9,979 nucleotides of DNA from Spirochaetales bacterium (lineage in GTDB: Bacteria; Spirochaetota; Spirochaetia; JAGLYY01): contig JAGLYY010000250.1 of the NCBI GenBank assembly GCA_023131935.1, forward strand, positions 1 through 9,979, in the 5' to 3' direction. The translations under genes were made by a program, and so were the position numbers. How positions within the stretch are numbered: position 1 is the stretch's first letter; every line of letters starts with the position of its first letter. Positions 1 to 6,483 of the stretch are shown here, one piece after another. The notes under the pieces are model-generated. The model ran no database searches. It saw nothing but the letters and a program-made list of their open reading frames with translations, and was not told the origin of the DNA.

Positions 1-313
1 TCTTCAAGGTTTCGCCGCTCAGGTTATCTATCCGTCCTTCAACCATTTGCGCAAGGAACTGTAATTCCGTTAAGGCGGTCTTGACCTCCTCCATGGTAGT
101 TGCAGATTCATCGATCCTTGCTGCCATTTGGCGAATAGCTTTCATTTCCTCTTGTAAAGTGGTGAGTTCTTGATAGAGAGCTTCCGTGTCATTGACGATT
201 TCATCGTGCTGCTGGTCCACATACTCGGTGGTAGCAATTCCCATACGTCCATACATTGACGCGCAGCCCAATAAAAGAGAGAAAATCACCGCTATAAGTC
301 CAAGACGTTTCAT
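1..313 (-). CDS. Small coiled-coil lipoprotein, C-terminus beyond window
   Basis: Partial gene: 104 codons from the ATG at 311-313 run open to the left edge. The N-terminus is a lipoprotein signal: Lys-Arg after Met, a hydrophobic core, then the lipobox LLGC with the cysteine at residue 17. This predicts an envelope protein anchored by lipid. The rest is polar and helical with regular hydrophobic spacing (LYQELTTLQEEMKAI, later MEEVKTALTELQFL), which suggests a coiled coil. No catalytic motif is visible. The start is supported by a strong Shine-Dalgarno (GAAAGGGG on the minus strand, near 321-328) seven bases upstream. I do not recognise the family; the lipoprotein call is firm and the function is unknown. 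Its base composition is closer to the core genes than to the AT-rich patch beside it. Confidence 0.8.
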   Translation of the reverse strand, partial: MKRLGLIAVIFSLLLGCASMYGRMGIATTEYVDQQHDEIVNDTEALYQELTTLQEEMKAIRQMAARIDESATTMEEVKTALTELQFLAQMVEGRIDNLSGETLK

Positions 314-342
314 TATTTAACCCCTTTCAATCAATTATTGAG

Positions 343-370
343 TGTATACTATTTCTGCTATTAGTTGGAA
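343..370 (-). promoter_or_regulatory. Candidate promoter for the lipoprotein gene
   Basis: On the minus strand, TTCCAA (365-370) and TATACA (343-348) are separated by 16 bases. This would start transcription near 336, leaving a short leader that contains the GAAAGGGG ribosome-binding site. The -10 is good and the -35 is weak, so this is only a candidate. Confidence 0.3.
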
Positions 371-398
371 CACTTGCTGTCTTAGGTTCTGTTACTTA

Positions 399-515
399 TC
401 AGGGAGATAAGATTTTTTCAAACACCACTCCAGGACGAAAGCCAGAATTGTTACTATAAAAGTGACTGCCTGTCATGGATACCTTATCCTGAATGAACAG
501 ATGAAGAAAATTATT
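399..515 (-). pseudogene. Possible C-terminal remnant of an unidentified gene
   Basis: A short open minus-strand stretch ends at TGA 399-401 and is closed upstream by an in-frame TGA at 516-518. Its last part reads GSHFYSNNSGFRPGVVFEK followed by ILSP, which looks like real protein and recalls the Gly-Phe-Arg ends of formylglycine-generating-enzyme-like or similar surface domains. No ribosome-binding site precedes the only internal ATG (474-476). It may be the tail of a gene whose front was lost, or chance. The assignment to any family is weak. The rest of 314-583 holds the lipoprotein leader and a small hairpin; I see nothing else there. Confidence 0.2.
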
Positions 516-562
516 TCAACAACGGGGGTTAATTTCAAAAGTGCTTTTCCTGAATAAAGGCA

Positions 563-577
563 AGACAATCCTTGTCT
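563..577 (-). terminator. Small hairpin after hepT, possible weak terminator
   Basis: A perfect six-base stem (AGACAA / TTGTCT) with a three-base loop lies seven bases past the hepT stop codon. It is followed on the minus strand by TGCCTTTATT, not by a clean run of T. It could end or stabilise the mntA-hepT transcript, but the stem is short. Confidence 0.3.
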
Positions 578-583
578 AAATTA

Positions 584-937
584 TTAATCATTGATCCCTC
601 TTAAATCTTCCCTCACTTTTAGTATCTTTAACCTCAAATCAATAATGTCCTCTTCAACAACCTTCCAAGTTCGCTCTAAATTCACTCCGAAGTATTCGTG
701 AATAAGAATGTCCCTCATTCCTGCAATCTTCTTCCATGGTATTTCAGGGTATCTGCCTCTGAAATCTTGTGGTATATTCTTTACTGCTTCACCTATAATT
801 TCCAAACGTCTTAAAACAGCATCTTGAATTAGGGTATTCTCGAAAAACTCATCATTATCAATTTCTTTTGTGTATTCCTCTATCTTCTCAATGCATTCCA
901 AAATATCCTCGATATATACTCGCATATCTCTTCTCAT
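584..937 (-). CDS. hepT: HepT-like ribonuclease toxin (DUF86)
   Basis: 117 residues, full length for the HEPN family HepT (DUF86) toxins. The diagnostic RX4HXY motif is intact: Arg75, then DILI, then His80, Glu81, Tyr82, inside the typical RDILIHEYFG segment. Upstream helices carry the usual DAVLRRLEIIGEAVKNI core (residues 39-54). In characterised pairs, HepT is an RNase that harms the host when free, and the partner MntA blocks it by attaching AMP to the motif tyrosine, here Tyr82. It is the second gene of a two-gene operon; its ATG overlaps the mntA stop as ATGA, so translation is probably coupled. A second Met at residue 5 is a possible alternative start. The gene is much more AT-rich than the core genes and its product is rich in Ile, Glu and Lys, suggesting acquisition by transfer. 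Confidence 0.9.
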   Translation of the reverse strand: MRRDMRVYIEDILECIEKIEEYTKEIDNDEFFENTLIQDAVLRRLEIIGEAVKNIPQDFRGRYPEIPWKKIAGMRDILIHEYFGVNLERTWKVVEEDIIDLRLKILKVREDLRGIND

Positions 938-1221
938 AAGATTACTACCTGTTCTTTCAAAATTCTCTCCCTAAGAAGAGGTTTGATTGTATCATACTCC
1001 ACTAAATCTACTTTTCTCCCTAATATTTCCTCAATTTCCAGTTTAAGTCCTACAAAGTCAAGTAAACTGATATCTTTCTCAATCTCTACCAATATATCAA
1101 TATCGCTGTCCTCTTTCATCTCCCCCCGAACATAAGAGCCAAATAATCCCACCCTTTTAACTCCATAGCGTTGTAAAACTGGAAGAATTTTTCGCTTTAT
1201 CTCCTCTATATCTATCTTCAT
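934..1221 (-). CDS. mntA: MntA-like nucleotidyltransferase antitoxin
   Basis: 95 residues, a minimal nucleotidyltransferase of the pol-beta superfamily. The GSX10DXD signature is complete: Gly28-Ser29, ten residues, then Asp40-Ile-Asp42. The third acidic residue of the active site is probably Asp72 in KVDLVE. In the HepT/MntA type of toxin-antitoxin pair, this enzyme uses ATP to AMPylate the toxin's motif tyrosine. The active site looks functional and the partner is present, so the pair is probably live. The start is set by a good ribosome-binding site, AAGGTGAT at 1225-1232, four bases before the ATG. The gene leads the operon and ends in a four-base overlap with hepT. Low GC, like hepT. Confidence 0.9.
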   Translation of the reverse strand: MKIDIEEIKRKILPVLQRYGVKRVGLFGSYVRGEMKEDSDIDILVEIEKDISLLDFVGLKLEIEEILGRKVDLVEYDTIKPLLRERILKEQVVIL

Positions 1222-1257
1222 GTTATCACCTTATCCGCCATTTCATATAACGAGCTT

Positions 1258-1288
1258 ATGATAAAACCGTTGATGTTTTGTTGCACAA
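1258..1288 (-). promoter_or_regulatory. Candidate promoter for mntA-hepT
   Basis: Minus strand TTGTGC (1283-1288), a 19-base spacer, then TATCAT (1258-1263), a five-of-six match to the -10 consensus. The spacer is long and the -35 is poor, and AT-rich DNA gives such matches by chance. Confidence 0.25.
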
Positions 1289-1297
1289 ATAGTTTCA

Positions 1298-1444
1298 TCA
1301 AACTTTTGGAGACTCATTCCCAACAAAATAAACTACACCGGTATGATAGATACTACCATAATACTGGCCGTTTTGGAAGTACATCGGAAACCTGTTGTGC
1401 CAAGTTCTATGTACATTATTTATAAATCCAGTACTCAACTTCAT
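1298..1444 (-). pseudogene. 48-residue open frame of unknown nature
   Basis: An open frame from the ATG at 1442-1444 to TGA 1298-1300, starting inside the last codons of the decayed acetyltransferase gene in another frame. The product is rich in Tyr, Asn, Gly and His (for example RTWHNRFPMYFQNGQYYG). There is no clear ribosome-binding site. It could be the tail of a lost gene, a small orphan gene, or chance; I do not recognise it. Confidence 0.15.
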
Positions 1445-1822
1445 CTAATTCAAAACCTTTTTGATTTATACCTTTAAATTCTCTTTTAATTATCCCCCCA
1501 TTTTGTTCAGGAATTCTTCGACTTGCACGATTTCTTTTATCAACTGGATATCGTAAATAGTTAAAATCAATATTCTTTCTTGCCCATGCTATCAAAGCGA
1601 TAATTGCTTCAAAACCATGTTTTTCCCGTGGGCCGATTTCTTTATCCATATTCCTAACTCAGGATCCTTAGCGCCAATTTGATGAAGACCGGCACAACCA
1701 ATGAACTCATTCAATTGTTTTTTTAGTATAACCATTTGTAAATCGTTACCTTTTTCAAGACTATTCAATGATGATGCTGCCCACCGAAAAGGGGATAGAC
1801 GAACAAGTTTCATATAATCCAA
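1416..1822 (-). pseudogene. GNAT N-acetyltransferase, frameshifted and N-terminally reduced
   Basis: Two overlapping frames together spell a GNAT (RimJ/RimL-like) acetyltransferase. The first gives the central strands and the start of the acetyl-CoA loop (FIGCAGLHQIGAKDPELGIW, then IKKSAHGKN). The second continues with FEAIIALIAWARKN, LRYPVDKRNRASRRIPE and the terminal DEVEYWIYK typical of the family. The break lies at 1618/1619: adding one base there (minus-strand T between AAC and ATG) restores HGKNYGFEAI, the expected P-loop. The N-terminus is also wrong: family members carry some 35-40 more residues before the segment matched by SLNSLEKGNDLQMVI, and an in-frame TGA sits just upstream of the TTG at 1820-1822. 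I read it as inactive. A sequencing error could explain the frameshift but not the missing front. AT-rich, like mntA-hepT. Confidence 0.75.
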
Positions 1823-1935
1823 CTTTAGCTGTCTTCAGCATGACACGAATCAAACAGACTATCAAGCGGACTTTTTATTAGCCTTCTACGCTGTACCCCG
1901 GCGCAATAGCGTTCTCCGCGCAAGATATTCTTTAA

Positions 1936-4122
1936 TCAGAAAGGCTCCGTAAAAAAATCGGGAAAGATGAGTGAAATTAAAGCGGTCACTGCTCTCTCCC
2001 GTCCGCCCGTACTCTGTTGCGGGTAAAGCATTTCATAATACAATGCCGAGGATATGACCTTCTTTCCATAATTCCTGGTCTCGGCGAAGGGGATCGCCTC
2101 CAGATAGAGATCGGCGGGCAGATCACCAAAAGCAGTATCCCACCGTCTGACCCGGGTCAGCCCGGCGTTGTACGCAAAGAGTCCTCTGGCTGCACCATCA
2201 ACCCGGCTTAAAAGATTAGCCAGGTAAAAACTCCCAATTAGCAGATTTTCCTCCGGATCACTGAGCCGCGGCTGTTCAATCCCAATCCTTGCCCCCACCT
2301 CCAGTGCGGTTGCCGGCATTAATTGACTGAGTCCGACAGCTCCCACCGAACTGCGGATGTCAGGATCGAAGTAGCTTTCCTCACGGACAAGGCCATAGAA
2401 AAGAGCCAGTGAGATCCCCTTTTCAAAGACGGAAGCGCGGACCTCATCCTCCCAGGCAAGAGGATACAGGTGCCGAAGCTCCTCGAGGGCCGGCTCCCGG
2501 TCCGAAAGCTCCTGAAGATAATAGAGCGTCCTCATGGAATCGGACCAATTCTCCTTTCCGGCCAGCTTTTGGGCGAGAAAGAACAGATATTCATCTTTTA
2601 TCTCCAGAGTTCGGGAGAGTTTGAAAGCTTCCTCAAGGAGATCATAGGTCAGATATCCTTGAAATAACAAATCCGCGGATGTATCCAGGCCGGTTCCAGG
2701 GATGATTAATTCCTGATCCGGCAACAGCTCGGCCGGGTCAATCCCAAGTTTTAAAGCAGAAAGGAGATAATAATAGCGGCCATCTCCGGCAGTAAATGCC
2801 TGGGTATAGTACTCGTGTGCCTCGAAGCCTGCATTTTTTAGTAGTCCCGATTCTACCGCGCGGCCGTTGAGATATCCATACTGCCCGACTGCCCTTTCAG
2901 ACCCATAACTCTTCAAGGTTTCCCAGACTGCGTGCAGCCCCTGCCAGTCCCGCCTAGTTATCAATAACCCCGCGAGCTCGTCGAAAATGTCTTCATAGTA
3001 TGAGGGGTCCTGCCAGAGCTTTACATAAGCTTCCAGCTCACGTGCTGTTTTCGAAGGGTTGGATCTGACATGAGAACTTAATACATACCAGAGCATCCGC
3101 TCCTGTTCGCCGCCTTGGGCAAGAAAAAAACTTTCACGGAACACCTCAGCAGCCTCTTCATGTCTCCCGGAGAAGCGGAGCAACATGGCCATCTTTTCCA
3201 GTGCCTTCTGAAGAACCGCAGTCCCGGTCCCCTCCCGGAGCTGCTGAATGAGCATGGCAAACCGGTCTATCCCCCGGGAATAATACCGGGATTTCCAGTA
3301 AGCATGGTAAAAATCATCTATAAGAACCGGATAATCAATATACCAGGCGAGGTCCTTTACAGACTCCAGAACACCAAGGGCCTGCCTAGGTTCATTTCGG
3401 GGAATCAGATTCTTTCCATAGAAAATACACAGCTCATCTTCAGTGAAATGGTTTAAACGGGCCTCTTCGAGGGAGAGGAAATCGTATGCCCGAACATGGA
3501 GAGGGGATGCTTCAACATTAAAGAAAAGGTCCCTGAAATGATCATCCCATCCGGAACGTCCGAGGCGGGCAGACGAAGCAGCCCGGAAAAGAAGAAGTTC
3601 CGGGTCTGAAAGAAACCCTGGGTCCGCCGTCGCGGTCTCATGAAGAGAAAGGGCATCGATGACCTGCCGGTCTTTATGCTGCCAGTACCGGGCTTCGATA
3701 AGGGCACGAAATTCAAATGTCCCTGGTTCAGGATCAAGACTTAAGGAAAATTGTTCAGCAGCCTGGTATCTCCCTGAATCAAGATAACTTCTTAAGAGTT
3801 TTTTCCTGGATTCACTCCGCCAGGGCTCATCTCCCTGTTCCGCTTCCAGGCCTAAAAGCAGGAGAGACCGGGTTGGATATCCCAATTTTTCGTAAATCAA
3901 TCCAAGGTAATACGCAGCCCCTTTTCCAAGTTTTTTTACCTCTTTAACTTGAAAATCTTTCAATTCAACTGAAATAAGAAAACTGTATTCCCCCCGATCC
4001 AGCAATGCGGTTATTTCTTCGAGGTCATATCCCCAGAAAGATCCGCTTTTACAGGAGAAAGATGAGAAGAGAAGAATAAAAGCAAATAGTAATAGACTAC
4101 TTTTCAGGTATAAAGAGATCAT
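1936..4122 (-). CDS. Soluble lytic transglycosylase (Slt70-type), lipoprotein-like
   Basis: 728 residues from the chosen ATG (4120-4122). It cuts the glycan strands of peptidoglycan in the periplasm, leaving 1,6-anhydro ends. The N-terminus is a signal sequence with a hydrophobic run and a cysteine at residue 24 (SSFSC), a loose lipobox of the kind spirochaetes tolerate. A long all-helical TPR-like superhelix fills about 35-560. The GH23 SLT domain is at about 570-700: catalytic Glu582 in VREES, GLSQLMP at 597-603, AYNAG at 650-654 and ETRNYGKKV at 681-689. All key motifs are intact. The open frame extends upstream to 4296, but those residues only shadow the neighbouring gene and precede the signal peptide. 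The gene overlaps the end of the LysM gene by 26 bases and has no good Shine-Dalgarno, so it is probably translationally coupled to it. It is larger than E. coli Slt70. Confidence 0.9.
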   Translation of the reverse strand: MISLYLKSSLLLFAFILLFSSFSCKSGSFWGYDLEEITALLDRGEYSFLISVELKDFQVKEVKKLGKGAAYYLGLIYEKLGYPTRSLLLLGLEAEQGDEPWRSESRKKLLRSYLDSGRYQAAEQFSLSLDPEPGTFEFRALIEARYWQHKDRQVIDALSLHETATADPGFLSDPELLLFRAASSARLGRSGWDDHFRDLFFNVEASPLHVRAYDFLSLEEARLNHFTEDELCIFYGKNLIPRNEPRQALGVLESVKDLAWYIDYPVLIDDFYHAYWKSRYYSRGIDRFAMLIQQLREGTGTAVLQKALEKMAMLLRFSGRHEEAAEVFRESFFLAQGGEQERMLWYVLSSHVRSNPSKTARELEAYVKLWQDPSYYEDIFDELAGLLITRRDWQGLHAVWETLKSYGSERAVGQYGYLNGRAVESGLLKNAGFEAHEYYTQAFTAGDGRYYYLLSALKLGIDPAELLPDQELIIPGTGLDTSADLLFQGYLTYDLLEEAFKLSRTLEIKDEYLFFLAQKLAGKENWSDSMRTLYYLQELSDREPALEELRHLYPLAWEDEVRASVFEKGISLALFYGLVREESYFDPDIRSSVGAVGLSQLMPATALEVGARIGIEQPRLSDPEENLLIGSFYLANLLSRVDGAARGLFAYNAGLTRVRRWDTAFGDLPADLYLEAIPFAETRNYGKKVISSALYYEMLYPQQSTGGRERAVTALISLIFPDFFTEPF

Positions 4123-4972
4123 TCCCGGCGTAAATGAGATCCGGATTTTTAATGTTGTTTTCCTTCGCGATACTGCCATACAACCAGGGTGTCCTGTAAT
4201 AGCTTGCTGAAATATCCCAGAGTGTATCACCCCAACGAATTCGATACCAGACTCCCCCAAGAACTTCTTCGCCAGGGGAGCTGGTTTCTTCTGCAACTGT
4301 CGTTTCAGTGGTTGTTTCCTCAGCAGTCTCAGTCTCTTCCGCGGAACTTTCGGGGGTTTCTTCAGCAGCTACCGCGACAGGAGCATCCCCCTCCGCCTGA
4401 AGTTTCGGGGTTTCCGGTCCTTGGAATAGCCGGTACAGCAGGATGGCGGAAAGAACAACAAGCAGAAGACCGAGAAGAACGAAACCGGCAATCCGTAATA
4501 AATTGCGTTTCCTGGGTTTTTCCGGTTCCGGCACCTGTACGGCCATCTGAGTCAATTGATTTGCCTCTTCCGGAGATATTCCCGGAGCAAATGCGCTGTC
4601 AAGCTCAAAATCGGGTATGTCGTAAACACTCTCCTCCGCTAAGGATTCGAGACTTACATGCAGACTCTGGGATTCACCGGTAAAGTCGTCGGAAGCGATA
4701 GCTTCCAAATTTCCATCATCATCGAGACCAATGATGAGTTGTATCTCCGGTTCTCCCGAGCCGGCTCCTTCTATATTTTCAATTACAAGGCTGCCAATAT
4801 AGGTTGCGTCGGTAATCTCTTCTCCTGCCCCTTTATAAAGGTCTATCTGAACACTTTCCTGATTATCCTTTACGGTGGTCAGAACAAGTTTTTTCTTTCC
4901 TAATGATCCCTCTTCCAGGATCGGATAATAGGTACCATTAGCAATCTTGATGCCGATTGTGGGCTCGTTCAC
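4097..4972 (-). CDS. Membrane protein: Hsp70 substrate-binding-like domain + LysM
   Basis: 291 residues from a GTG. Residues 1-112 resemble the beta-sandwich substrate-binding domain of DnaK/Hsp70 without its ATPase: TIGIKIANGTYYPILEEG, KDNQESVQIDLYKG and GEPEIQLIIGLDDDGNLEA match the DnaK segments with DNQS, the GQF-like turn and IDADG. A proline-rich stretch and KPRKR lead into one membrane span (about 157-183). Then comes an acidic Glu/Thr/Ala linker (184-236) and a LysM domain (about 242-289: YRIRWGDTLWDISASYY through NPDLIYAGNDLFIPE). The basic residues before the span predict the N-terminal domain inside the cell and LysM outside on peptidoglycan. The start is set by AAGGAGG (4977-4983) four bases upstream; a longer frame to 5029 begins inside the -35 box. 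First gene of an operon with the transglycosylase. Confidence 0.85.
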   Translation of the reverse strand: MNEPTIGIKIANGTYYPILEEGSLGKKKLVLTTVKDNQESVQIDLYKGAGEEITDATYIGSLVIENIEGAGSGEPEIQLIIGLDDDGNLEAIASDDFTGESQSLHVSLESLAEESVYDIPDFELDSAFAPGISPEEANQLTQMAVQVPEPEKPRKRNLLRIAGFVLLGLLLVVLSAILLYRLFQGPETPKLQAEGDAPVAVAAEETPESSAEETETAEETTTETTVAEETSSPGEEVLGGVWYRIRWGDTLWDISASYYRTPWLYGSIAKENNIKNPDLIYAGNDLFIPEK

Positions 4973-4976
4973 AATT

Positions 4977-4983
4977 CCTCCTT
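4977..4983 (-). promoter_or_regulatory. Ribosome-binding site deciding the GTG start of the LysM gene
   Basis: AAGGAGG on the minus strand, four bases before GTG 4970-4972. It is the strongest Shine-Dalgarno in the window and places the start 19 codons inside the longest open frame. Confidence 0.8.
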
Positions 4984-5000
4984 GCTTCCCCCCAGATAAA

Positions 5001-5029
5001 AGCCTACTTTCCGGTATGTGTTTTGTCAA
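5001..5029 (-). promoter_or_regulatory. Promoter for the LysM-transglycosylase operon
   Basis: Minus strand: perfect TTGACA (5024-5029), a 17-base spacer, then TAGGCT (5001-5006), a three-of-six -10. The predicted start is near 4994, giving a leader of about 20 bases that contains the AAGGAGG site. Consensus -35 and ideal spacing offset the weak -10. Confidence 0.55.
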
Positions 5030-5044
5030 TGACTTTTCGCAAAC

Positions 5045-5074
5045 TTGACAGTAGTGATATCAAACCACCATAAT
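5045..5074 (+). promoter_or_regulatory. Promoter for the TPR gene, possibly giving leaderless mRNA
   Basis: Perfect TTGACA (5045-5050), an 18-base spacer, and CATAAT (5069-5074), a five-of-six -10. The expected transcription start is about 5081, which is the A of the gene's ATG. The -35 box lies 15 bases from the divergent one at 5024-5029, forming TGTCAA-N15-TTGACA, an inverted arrangement. Confidence 0.6.
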
Positions 5075-5080
5075 AATGGT

Positions 5081-6460
5081 ATGTTCGAAGATATATCCAT
5101 ATTTATTGTTCCTGTCGCCATTATTATCGGCGCAATTGTCATTATCTTTCTCCAAAGTTCTAAATCGAAGAGGAAGAACTCGAAGAATGGCCGCAAAAAG
5201 ATTAAAACGCGGGACAGAAACACCATCCTTAAGGATGCAAACCGGCGGCTTGCCCAGAACCCGAAGGATGTGGATGCCCTGCTTTCCCTTGGGGAGCTCT
5301 ACTTCAGGGAACAGGAATATAAAAAGGCAATGAGAACTTATGAAGTTCTCGTTGATGCCTGTGCAACCAACCCCCAACTCGATGAGTTCGATGTTACCTT
5401 GAAATACGGGTTATCCGCGCTCAAGGTAAAAAATTACGATGAAGCATATAAAAGTCTTCTTATAGCCCGGAGTATGAATGCTGAACTTTTCGAAATAAAT
5501 CACAACCTTGGATACCTTGAATACTTGCGTAAAAACTACGAAAAAGCAGCCAGCCTGCTCTCTCAAGCCAGAAAAATGAAACCTGAACATGTGACAACAC
5601 TCCGCTATCTTGGACACAGCCTCTTTAAATTACAGAGGTATTCCGAAGCAGCGGCAATACTGCGTAAGTGTATTGATCTTGAACCGGAAGACAAGGAATC
5701 CCTCTTTGCTCTCGCTCAGGCCTATCACAACCTCGGGCAGAGTGATCAGGCGGTAAAAATTTTCACCCACCTGCGTCCGGACCCGAATCTTGGACCCAGC
5801 GCCGCCCTTTATTCCGGAACAATTCAACTGAATAGCCGTCAGCCCGCGAAAGCTGTCATGGATTTTGAAATCGGACTTCGGCATCCGGACATTCCACAGG
5901 AAACGAAGCTGGAACTTGAATACCGTCTCGCGGCTGCTTACATAAAACAACAGGAAATCCCCCCGGCACTGAAACTACTACAGGAGATTCAACTGGTTTC
6001 CCCTGGTTATAAAGATGTCGCGGAACTGATGAGAAAATACGGAGAATTGAGCAAAAACCGCAATCTCCAGATCTACCTTATGTCCCCCACATCTGATTTT
6101 GTTACTCTATGCAGAAAGCTGTCAATTTCCTTCTTTCCTCAGGCAAAGGTAAAAATCGTCGATATTTCGGTAAATAAAAACGATTATGCCGATATTCTCG
6201 CTGAGATCAGCACCCGAAAGTGGGAAGACCTGGTCCTGTTTCGTTTTGTAAGAACCACAGGCGTTGTTGGAGAACTCGTTCTCAGAGATCTCTATGGCCG
6301 GATTAAAGAGTTACGGGCAGGTAGAGGGTTTTGTCTGAGTGCCGGTGATTATACCGATGGGGCAAAACAGTTCGTTGAGGCCAGGCTTATCGATCTCATA
6401 GGAAAAGAAAGTCTTATGAAAAAACTCATCGAATTATCACCTGCTAGTATAGGACTCTGA
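5081..6460 (+). CDS. Membrane-anchored TPR protein with degenerate Mrr-like nuclease domain
   Basis: 459 residues. Residues 5-24 form one membrane span, followed by a very basic stretch (KSKRKNSKNGRKK), so the bulk should face the cytoplasm. Residues about 45-330 are TPR-like helix pairs (for example DVDALLSLGELYFREQEYKK, EINHNLGYLEYLRKNYEKAA, TLRYLGHSLFKLQRYSEAA). Residues about 335-452 resemble the Mrr-type restriction endonuclease fold: VVGELVLRDLYGRIKEL, GRGFCLSAGDYTDGAKQF and IDLIGKESLMKKL match the helix, strand and end of that family. The lysine of the (E/Q)XK catalytic pair appears to be replaced (LFRFV at about 386-390), so it is probably not a nuclease; it may bind a partner or nucleic acid. 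No Shine-Dalgarno precedes the ATG. Upstream in-frame TTG and GTG codons lie inside the promoter. Alternative: an unrelated fold with a similar end. Confidence 0.8.
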   Translation: MFEDISIFIVPVAIIIGAIVIIFLQSSKSKRKNSKNGRKKIKTRDRNTILKDANRRLAQNPKDVDALLSLGELYFREQEYKKAMRTYEVLVDACATNPQLDEFDVTLKYGLSALKVKNYDEAYKSLLIARSMNAELFEINHNLGYLEYLRKNYEKAASLLSQARKMKPEHVTTLRYLGHSLFKLQRYSEAAAILRKCIDLEPEDKESLFALAQAYHNLGQSDQAVKIFTHLRPDPNLGPSAALYSGTIQLNSRQPAKAVMDFEIGLRHPDIPQETKLELEYRLAAAYIKQQEIPPALKLLQEIQLVSPGYKDVAELMRKYGELSKNRNLQIYLMSPTSDFVTLCRKLSISFFPQAKVKIVDISVNKNDYADILAEISTRKWEDLVLFRFVRTTGVVGELVLRDLYGRIKELRAGRGFCLSAGDYTDGAKQFVEARLIDLIGKESLMKKLIELSPASIGL

Positions 6461-6483
6461 TTTATTAGCGCGTTCACCGGGAC

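Noticed and set aside
1240..1262. Integron attC-like end (minus strand GCTCGTTATATG before mntA)
   Set aside because: No matching inverted partner (ATATAACGAGC on the same strand) is found within 150 bases upstream, and no hairpin arms are visible.
1830..1935. Rho-independent terminator after the transglycosylase gene
   Set aside because: Only a five-base ACGCT/AGCGT pairing with a 15-base loop is present, and no T-run follows on the minus strand.
2409..3947. Several plus-strand open frames of 60-115 codons inside the transglycosylase gene
   Set aside because: They lack ribosome-binding sites and family motifs and are explained by the GC-rich coding sequence on the other strand.
4123..4296. 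Longer start for the transglycosylase at 4296
   Set aside because: The extra 58 codons overlap the LysM-coding region in another frame and would place the signal peptide inside the protein.
4973..5029. Longer start for the LysM gene at 5029
   Set aside because: That TTG is part of the -35 box TTGACA, and a strong AAGGAGG site supports the GTG at 4972.
5045..5080. Longer start for the TPR gene at 5045
   Set aside because: The TTG is the first part of a consensus -35 box, and the next in-frame GTG lies in the promoter spacer; the ATG at 5081 leads directly into the membrane span.
6461..6483. Bidirectional terminator between the TPR gene and rsmG
   Set aside because: The 23 bases contain no inverted repeat; a weak AGAGA/TCTCT pairing nearby is inside rsmG and lacks a T-run.
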